Made by a program: the position numbers and the translations under genes. Below, piece by piece: positions 15,645-21,819 of a stretch of 21,819 bases of DNA (positions within the stretch are counted from its first letter, which is position 1; every line of letters starts with the position of its first letter). A model generated the notes under the pieces. It was not told where the DNA came from. It was given only the letters and a program-made list of their open reading frames with translations, and did no database searches. Source of the DNA: a virus; the IMG/VR virus record IMGVR_UViG_3300037961_005038, positions 1-21,819 of that record; one strand, written 5' to 3'.

Positions 15645-18600
15645 TTGACTTCTGGTGGTACACCGTTGTTTAAGAGAGTATTTGATTCTTCAGATACAAA
15701 CATAATCGATGTTATTAGTGATAAATTTACTTTAAATAACCACAACTTCCAAACTGCACAAGAACTAATTTATGATCCTCTGGGAGGAACTCGAATTGGT
15801 ATAGCGACAACTTCTTACACAACAGGGCCAAAAGATATTCTTATGGAGATGAATCTCCCTAAAGGCACTGCAGTTAGAAATAACGGTTTGGGTCAACCTA
15901 TTGATCCTATTACTGGTGTTGCAACTGTTATGGTTCCTGCTCCTGGGACAAATGTTACCAAATATTATAATGATGTTACTGGCACTGGTAATACTAACGG
16001 AGTCAATTGTGTATTAGATATTATTCAGGTTTTTGGTTCGGATACTAATGGTGTTGCAATTTCTACAGTTGCATCTCTTGTTACTGGTGGTTCTCAGTTT
16101 GGTGTTGGAGAAACGGTTACTATTTCTGGAGACCAGTTAGATGGAACATCTCCAGCAAATGACTTAACTTTCACTGTTACTGCAGTTGGTCCAACTAGAA
16201 TCCAAGGAGAAGCGAATAATACTTATTCCGATATTTCTGGAACTTCAACAGTTGGAACTGGAGCCTCATTTACTATTTCTAGAAATAATACTGGAGAAAT
16301 ACTTGAAGTAGTTGCTTCAAAAGGTGGTTCTGGATATGCAACTACTTCGGTTATTACTATTGCAGGTACATCATTGGGTGGTTCATCTCCAAACGATGAT
16401 ATTACCGTTACTCCTTTGGTTCTTGGATCTAACGTTCTTCCCGATAAGGTATTTGTATATAAAGAAAGTGAATCCGAGATTAAGTTGTCTGGATTTAGTA
16501 CTTCCGTATTTTTCAATCTAATTAGTCCTGGTGGAGGAAATGCATCTCTAACACTTGTTGACCCCAATCCATCTACAAGTATTGCAATTGATGGAATCGT
16601 TCAAAATCAATTAAGAAGAAAGAATTTGCAATTAACTTTGGGTGAGTCAGTTGGAATCAATACAACAACTCTTCAAATTTCTTCTGGTATTAACTCTGTG
16701 GTGAATGGTGATATCATTAATATAGATGATGAATATATTTTAATTAAGAGTGTTGGTGTTATTGATGATGATGTCATTGAGATTGAAAGAGAGTACCTTG
16801 GTACAACAGGTGCAGCACACACTATTGGTGCTGGAGCTACGGTACTGAGTGGTGATTACAATATTGTAGGAGATACACTATTCTTCACCACGCCACCCTA
16901 CGGCAAACAGGGTCCAGTTGGTCTTGAGACTGGTTCTACTTTTAATGGCAGAGCGTTTAGTAGAAGAATGAATCCAAACTTCCCTGAAGATAAGAATGTC
17001 GTTTTTGATGATATTTCTTTGTCGTTTACTGGTATCGCAGCAACTGAATTTACACTCAAAGTTAATGGTGAAACTACTACGACGGCATTTAATGATGTAA
17101 ACAAGGGAACCGATATTAGCAACAATCCATTTATATTCATTAATAATGTTTTCCAGAGACCTAAAAAAGATTTTACTATTGATGGATCTACTGAAAATAA
17201 ACTAAAGTTCCTATCTGGTACTCCCAATGCAGGTAGAATTTCTAGAGTTGCAATAACTACTGGACTCGGTTACATGGTTCCTGTTGGAGCTGCAGGTAGT
17301 ATTCAGGTTGATGCAAATGGAGGAATCAGTACAATTACTGTAGAAGGTTCGGGTGCGGGATATCAATTCCCTCCCGCTGTAAGTATCGCGTCTTCACTTG
17401 GTTATGGGGCAACAATCACTGCTAATTTGGGAGCCGGTGGTACAATCACACACTTTACATTAACTGGTATTGGTACTGATTATACAAACAACGCTCAAGT
17501 ATTAATCACAAGTCCTACTGGTTATTCTAACGTTGATCTACATTATGCTGGAGTTAGTACAGGTGTTGGTATTGATGCAACCGCAAAAGTCACTATTGGT
17601 GTTGGTTCTAGTATTATTGATTTCCAAATTGATGATCATGGAAGAGGTTATAAAGTTGGTGACAAACTCAAAGTTCCCAATTTGATTATCGATCCTAATG
17701 CTGGAACATTTGAAGAATTCCAAATTGAAGTTAAAGAGGTAGAAACTGACAAATTTGCAGGATTCTATCCTGGACAGTTTATTCTGTTCGATGACTTCTC
17801 TTCACAATTCAATGGATTTAGAAAGAAATTTACTCTAACAATAACAGAAAATGGAGTTACTGATATACGTAGTCTAAGAACTTTAGACGGTTCCGATCTA
17901 TTAATTGAAAACAATTTATTCATCTATATCAACGATATTCTCCAAGAACCACAAAAGTCATATACTTTTAGAGGATCTAGAGTTATCTTTACTGAGGCAC
18001 CAAAACCAAATTCTACATGTTCAGTATATTTCTTCCGAGGATCAAGTGCTGATGTTGAAACTGTTATTCCTCCAAAGACTATAAAAGAGGGTGATGCTGT
18101 AGTAATCAAGGAAAATAGGCAAGATCCTATCGATAGAGATCAATTTGAAAGAATTGTTAAGAGAATTAATGCATCTGATGAATTTGACACTTTCTCATAC
18201 GCGAGTATTGGTATTGATACAAATCCATCTAAGATTAGACCTCTAACTTGGAGAAAACAGGAAAATGATAGAATAATTAATGGTAATGTTATATCTAAAT
18301 CTAGACCAGGACTTTCTGGTAGGATTCATCCTTTTGCCAGAATAATCAATAATGTTAATGTTGGTGATGATCACATTTATGTGGATAACGCATTCCCAAT
18401 CTTTACTGAAGTTGATACTTTAAGTGAAGACGATAGAGATGTCTTTATTGTTGAGGATAGAGACACTACTGTTGCAATTGCAACTGCTGTTGTTTCTAGC
18501 GCTTCGACGGTATCGTCTATTGTTATCTCTGGAGGTGGTGTGGGTTATGCATATACAAATAGTCCAGTAATTACTATTTCTTCTTCATCAATTGAAAGTA

Positions 18601-20309
18601 AAGATCCCATTAATGACTGGAAAGGAACCGTGGGTATAGGTTCCACAACCATAACATTCTTAGATATTGAAAAGGGCAATGTTTCTATTTCCGTAGGTAA
18701 TAGTTCTAGATATGCATTTAGTGGTGGATCTGAAGTTTGGTTTGATGGTAGTATTGGTTATGGCGGAACAATTGTCTTTAATTCTGTCGCAGTTGGAGGA
18801 ACTAACATTTACTTAACTGTAGGTCAATATGGATATATCAATAGAACTATTGGATATGGTCAAACTATTGATACTTCATGGGTTGAGTGTAATCTTCTTG
18901 AGGAAAGAATTGAACCTGCTACTGGACAAATTGATATTGAATTTAGTAATTATGGTCAAGCTGGACAAGCATTCAAGGATGCTGTTTATTCATCAACCTT
19001 AGACTCTTGGGCCGTTGTTGGAACTGCAGGATCGATTTTCTCTGCGGTTGGTTTAGGATCCACTTCATTCAGAAGCAGATTCTCTAATACCACCCAAGAT
19101 ATTAATAGCGTAGTTACTTCTAGAGAGGGATTTGTCGCTGTAGGTAATAATGGAACTGTCCTCAAGAGTGTGAATGGTATTATTTGGGAAAGAAAGCAGA
19201 TCACTGCACAAAACTTGAATAAGGTCATATATCATGGATCTACCTATGTGATTGTGGGATCAAATGGAACGGTATTGAGAGGTACTTCATATACTAATAT
19301 TGCAGAAGTTACAAATAATCTGACAACAGAGATTATCTCTATTCAGTATGATGAATTGTACGTTGCAATTGATGTTAATGGTGATATATTCTACTCTTCA
19401 GATCTTGAGTTCTGGAACAAGAAAGAAATCAATGTATTTGGATCTGATGTACCAAAAGATTTATTATTTGTTCCTGAATATGGTAATGATGGAAGATATA
19501 TTGTAGTTGGTTCAGGTTCTACAATTATGTTCTCTGATCAAGAGATCAATAGAGCAACTGCAGAAACATCTCAGACTAATGGAATTGTAACTTCTATTTC
19601 TATCACTAATGGTGGATTTGGTTACTCTCAAGACAATCCACCTTCCGTATTAATTGAGAGTCCTATTATCAAGAGGGAGAAACTTTCTTCTATTAAGGCA
19701 AAAGGTGATTTTGGTACAATTATTGGAATTAATACTTTTAGTTCTGGAACTACTGGAATTGGTACTACTACACCTAAGATTGACTTTGTTCTTAAATCTG
19801 AAAATTATGATAATTCTAATCTTGGAATAGGTTATTCTTCATTAAATACTTTTGGTATTTCTGCAAGTCAACTTGAGAAAGGTGATTTCTTTATCATTCA
19901 TGGTAGTAACGTATCTATCGGTGCCGCACTAACTGGAATTACAACATTTAGTGGACTTAATGGAATGGCCAATTATCCAAATTCTAAAGTTGGCACTGCT
20001 ACGAGTTTCATCGATGGAGTATACAGAGTTGAAAGTGTAACAACAGCAAACTCTGGTATCGTAACAGTTACTTGTAATTTTGCACCTAATGATTACAACG
20101 TTGCAGGCGCTTCTCTCAAGGTATACAGAAGAGGTGCGGATGTAAGTGGAGTCAATACTAATCAGTTCTATGGTTATTATTCATGGGGTAAGATTTATGA
20201 TTTCAGGAATAGAATTTTTGGAAATCCACAAGAGTTTACCGTTGAACGTGACAATGGAATCGTTGGAATTGATACGTCAGCGAAGATCTATAGAACTAGG
20301 TCAATTTAA
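15645..20309 (+). CDS. giant wedge protein, second part (1554 aa), probably the C-terminal continuation of the gene starting at 6508
   Basis: The start given is a TTG with no ribosome binding site. The frame is open back to 15441 and protein-like from about 15465, so this is most likely not an independent start but the rest of the upstream gene (6508-20309 would give about 4,600 aa). It holds G-G-x-G-Y repeats (residues 220-240, 555-620, 955-985, 1315-1345). Two copies of an FDD-x-S...F-x-G...INN-x-x-Q-x-P unit lie at 448-528 and 714-800. A propeller-like section spans about 1103-1300 with recurrent VVG-x-x-G-x-I/V/L-x-x-S lines. The C-terminal YYSWGKIYDFRN then PQEFTV is a pattern I recall from other cyanophage structural proteins. 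It is followed by a late promoter and gp8. Confidence 0.85.
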   Translation: MTSGGTPLFKRVFDSSDTNIIDVISDKFTLNNHNFQTAQELIYDPLGGTRIGIATTSYTTGPKDILMEMNLPKGTAVRNNGLGQPIDPITGVATVMVPAPGTNVTKYYNDVTGTGNTNGVNCVLDIIQVFGSDTNGVAISTVASLVTGGSQFGVGETVTISGDQLDGTSPANDLTFTVTAVGPTRIQGEANNTYSDISGTSTVGTGASFTISRNNTGEILEVVASKGGSGYATTSVITIAGTSLGGSSPNDDITVTPLVLGSNVLPDKVFVYKESESEIKLSGFSTSVFFNLISPGGGNASLTLVDPNPSTSIAIDGIVQNQLRRKNLQLTLGESVGINTTTLQISSGINSVVNGDIINIDDEYILIKSVGVIDDDVIEIEREYLGTTGAAHTIGAGATVLSGDYNIVGDTLFFTTPPYGKQGPVGLETGSTFNGRAFSRRMNPNFPEDKNVVFDDISLSFTGIAATEFTLKVNGETTTTAFNDVNKGTDISNNPFIFINNVFQRPKKDFTIDGSTENKLKFLSGTPNAGRISRVAITTGLGYMVPVGAAGSIQVDANGGISTITVEGSGAGYQFPPAVSIASSLGYGATITANLGAGGTITHFTLTGIGTDYTNNAQVLITSPTGYSNVDLHYAGVSTGVGIDATAKVTIGVGSSIIDFQIDDHGRGYKVGDKLKVPNLIIDPNAGTFEEFQIEVKEVETDKFAGFYPGQFILFDDFSSQFNGFRKKFTLTITENGVTDIRSLRTLDGSDLLIENNLFIYINDILQEPQKSYTFRGSRVIFTEAPKPNSTCSVYFFRGSSADVETVIPPKTIKEGDAVVIKENRQDPIDRDQFERIVKRINASDEFDTFSYASIGIDTNPSKIRPLTWRKQENDRIINGNVISKSRPGLSGRIHPFARIINNVNVGDDHIYVDNAFPIFTEVDTLSEDDRDVFIVEDRDTTVAIATAVVSSASTVSSIVISGGGVGYAYTNSPVITISSSSIESKDPINDWKGTVGIGSTTITFLDIEKGNVSISVGNSSRYAFSGGSEVWFDGSIGYGGTIVFNSVAVGGTNIYLTVGQYGYINRTIGYGQTIDTSWVECNLLEERIEPATGQIDIEFSNYGQAGQAFKDAVYSSTLDSWAVVGTAGSIFSAVGLGSTSFRSRFSNTTQDINSVVTSREGFVAVGNNGTVLKSVNGIIWERKQITAQNLNKVIYHGSTYVIVGSNGTVLRGTSYTNIAEVTNNLTTEIISIQYDELYVAIDVNGDIFYSSDLEFWNKKEINVFGSDVPKDLLFVPEYGNDGRYIVVGSGSTIMFSDQEINRATAETSQTNGIVTSISITNGGFGYSQDNPPSVLIESPIIKREKLSSIKAKGDFGTIIGINTFSSGTTGIGTTTPKIDFVLKSENYDNSNLGIGYSSLNTFGISASQLEKGDFFIIHGSNVSIGAALTGITTFSGLNGMANYPNSKVGTATSFIDGVYRVESVTTANSGIVTVTCNFAPNDYNVAGASLKVYRRGADVSGVNTNQFYGYYSWGKIYDFRNRIFGNPQEFTVERDNGIVGIDTSAKIYRTRSI
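18955..19540 (+). other. propeller-like blade repeats in the giant protein
   Basis: Five lines share a strand-turn-strand form: WAVVGTAGSIFSA, FVAVGNNGTVLKS, YVIVGSNGTVLRG, YVAIDVNGDIFYS and YIVVGSGSTIMFS. Two are followed by an S-x-x-x-x-W Asp-box-like segment (SVNGIIWERK, SSDLEFWNKK). This looks like a BNR/Asp-box or YCF48-type beta-propeller. The five blades would span about 195 residues. Confidence 0.6.
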
Positions 20310-20312
20310 TTC

Positions 20313-20320
20313 AATAAATA
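20313..20320 (+). promoter_or_regulatory. T4-type late promoter for gp8
   Basis: AATAAATA, followed by C, fits the NATAAATA late box and lies four bases after the stop of the giant gene and 30 bases before the gp8 ATG. Transcription would start near 20328. A purine-rich AAGAAGGAAAA (20323-20333) lies too far upstream of the ATG to be a normal ribosome binding site. Confidence 0.7.
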
Positions 20321-20350
20321 CTAAGAAGGAAAACCCCTGTTTGTTCTAAA

Positions 20351-21819
20351 ATGCCTGCAATTATATCGGATCAATTCAGAATTCTCAACGCCGAGAACTT
20401 CGTAAAGAACATTACCGGCGTTGCGAATACTACTGATAAGTATTATACGTTCATTGGTATGCCTAATGCCTTAGAACCGACGGCAGGGGGTGCTGCAGAT
20501 TGGACTACCAACACTCCCTCTCCCTTGGATGGGTTTAAGGAAGAAAGTGAAATAAAACAATCTATCATTGCGATGAAACAAATTACGTCTCAAGACGTAA
20601 GAAGATTGGTTAGAAAGGTAGAATGGGTTTCTGGTACTACCTACGAAATGTATAGACATGATTATACGGTTTATAATCGAACACCAGTAAACCAATCAAC
20701 TTCTTTATATCAGTCAAATTATTATGTTATAAATGATGATCTAAGAGTTTATATTTGTTTACAAAATGGAACAGATCCAGAAAACCCTTCTGGAAAACCA
20801 TCGTTTGACCAACCAGACTTTATTGACTTGGAACCAAGGGCTGCAGGAACCTCTGGTGATGGTTATGTTTGGAAATATCTTTATACTATTAAACCTTCTG
20901 AGATTGTAAAATTCGATTCTATTGAATATATTCCAGTACCAGAAAATTGGGGAACTTCTGGAGAAAGCATTTCTACTAAAAGTAATGCTATTGCAGGAAA
21001 AGTAGAAACTATTCTTATTGAAGATAGGGGATCTAACTATCAACCAATTTCAACATCATTCTCGAATGTTCCTATTTTAGGTGATGGTAGTGGAGGTAAA
21101 GCAACTATTACTATCGATTCTTTCGGTAAGGTATCAGAGGTATTTGTAACTGACGGAGGTAAAGATTACACTTACGGAACTATTCAGTTTTATCCAGGTG
21201 CTCCAGAAACAGATAGTGGAGAGGCTCTGGGTAATTTAGCAAATACAGGAATTGGAACAACTTCATTTGCATCATTTAATGTTGTTATGCCACCCAAAGG
21301 TGGTCATGGTTTTGATATTTACAGAGAATTGGGTGCATACAGAGTTCTTTTATTCTCAAGATTTGAAACTATTGAAACAAATCCAGATATTATTTTAGGT
21401 AATGATTTTGCAAGAGTTGGTATTTTGAAAAATCCAACTATATTCGGAAGTGATAGTGAAATATTAAGTCAGAATATGGTAAGTGGATTGGGAGCTCTCA
21501 AATTGTCTGGGGTAACTACTGCAACAACATATGCAGTTGACTCTGTAATCAAACAAACTGTTGGTTTAGGATCCACTGCAATTGGATATGTTGCATCTTG
21601 GGATAAAACTACAGGAGTATTAAAATACTATCAACCAACTGGACTTGCTTCTAGTGAATCTGGATTTAAGATTATCCCATTCACTGCATCACCTGACACT
21701 GGATATGGAGTTACCATCAATTGTTCATCAATTGTTGGACCAGCATTATCCATTGATACTGCATTTCAAGGTGTAACTACATCAATAAATAATAAGATAT
21801 ACCAATTAGGTCTAGACTT
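20351..21819 (+). CDS. 8: baseplate wedge protein gp8-like (3' end beyond the window)
   Basis: The frame is open from ATG 20351 to the edge (489 codons, incomplete). T4 gp8 (334 aa) is a wedge subunit that dimerises at the baseplate periphery and binds gp7, gp6 and gp10. From memory of T4 gp8, several segments agree: GDGYVWKYLYTIKPSE (169-184) matches GDGYVWEYLFEIPPD, EYIPVPENW matches EYIVVPWPEE, and FARVGILKNP matches FRQISIITNP. GGHGFDIYRELGAYRV (317-332) is also typical of the family in cyanophages. Extra length comes partly from an insertion at about 216-285 with two G-G-x-x-Y repeats like those of the giant protein (VETILIEDRGSNY, VSEVFVTDGGKDY). It has its own late promoter. Confidence 0.88.
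   Translation, partial: MPAIISDQFRILNAENFVKNITGVANTTDKYYTFIGMPNALEPTAGGAADWTTNTPSPLDGFKEESEIKQSIIAMKQITSQDVRRLVRKVEWVSGTTYEMYRHDYTVYNRTPVNQSTSLYQSNYYVINDDLRVYICLQNGTDPENPSGKPSFDQPDFIDLEPRAAGTSGDGYVWKYLYTIKPSEIVKFDSIEYIPVPENWGTSGESISTKSNAIAGKVETILIEDRGSNYQPISTSFSNVPILGDGSGGKATITIDSFGKVSEVFVTDGGKDYTYGTIQFYPGAPETDSGEALGNLANTGIGTTSFASFNVVMPPKGGHGFDIYRELGAYRVLLFSRFETIETNPDIILGNDFARVGILKNPTIFGSDSEILSQNMVSGLGALKLSGVTTATTYAVDSVIKQTVGLGSTAIGYVASWDKTTGVLKYYQPTGLASSESGFKIIPFTASPDTGYGVTINCSSIVGPALSIDTAFQGVTTSINNKIYQLGLD

Overview
The window reads as part of a T4-like contractile-tailed phage (cyanomyovirus type), probably infecting marine picocyanobacteria. The evidence is the baseplate order gp25 - gp6 - giant gp7-like protein - gp8, T4-type late promoter boxes of the form NATAAATA, AT-rich genes packed on one strand, and small proteins that I recognise from memory as typical of marine cyanophages. 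No database search was run. All supported genes are on the + strand, and I see no tRNA, CRISPR array, insertion sequence or photosynthesis gene.

Region 1 (1-2436) holds the 3' end of a gene and five small or medium hypothetical genes, with two longer gene-free stretches (826-1272 and 1867-2129). These stretches carry good sigma70-like promoters, a cluster of CTCCGA motifs and inverted repeats that sit around -10 boxes. This looks like an early/middle-type regulatory landscape. Region 2 (2481-3233) is a GT-A glycosyltransferase gene with host-like CGT arginine codons, followed by a strong hairpin. Region 3 (3307-4157) holds two tiny conserved-looking genes and a 174-aa gene, with a late promoter box overlapping a stop codon.

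Region 4 (4195-21819) is the baseplate operon: gp25, gp6, a giant protein in the gp7 position, and a gp8-like gene that runs off the window. The giant gene appears as two frames, 6508-15546 and 15645-20309. The second frame stays open well upstream of its nominal TTG start, so the two are most likely one ~4,600-aa protein interrupted by a -1 frame change between 15441 and 15543.

The giant protein begins with what looks like the C-terminal module of T4 gp7 and returns to another gp7-like segment about 2,150 residues later. Between and after these segments are many beta-rich repeats, a YHYH-type domain, three tandem helical-looking repeats and a propeller-like region. One of the repeat types (G-G-x-G-Y) also occurs in an insertion inside gp8. 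The most interesting point is therefore a baseplate wedge core that seems to have been decorated, across consecutive genes, with the same surface-type repeats.
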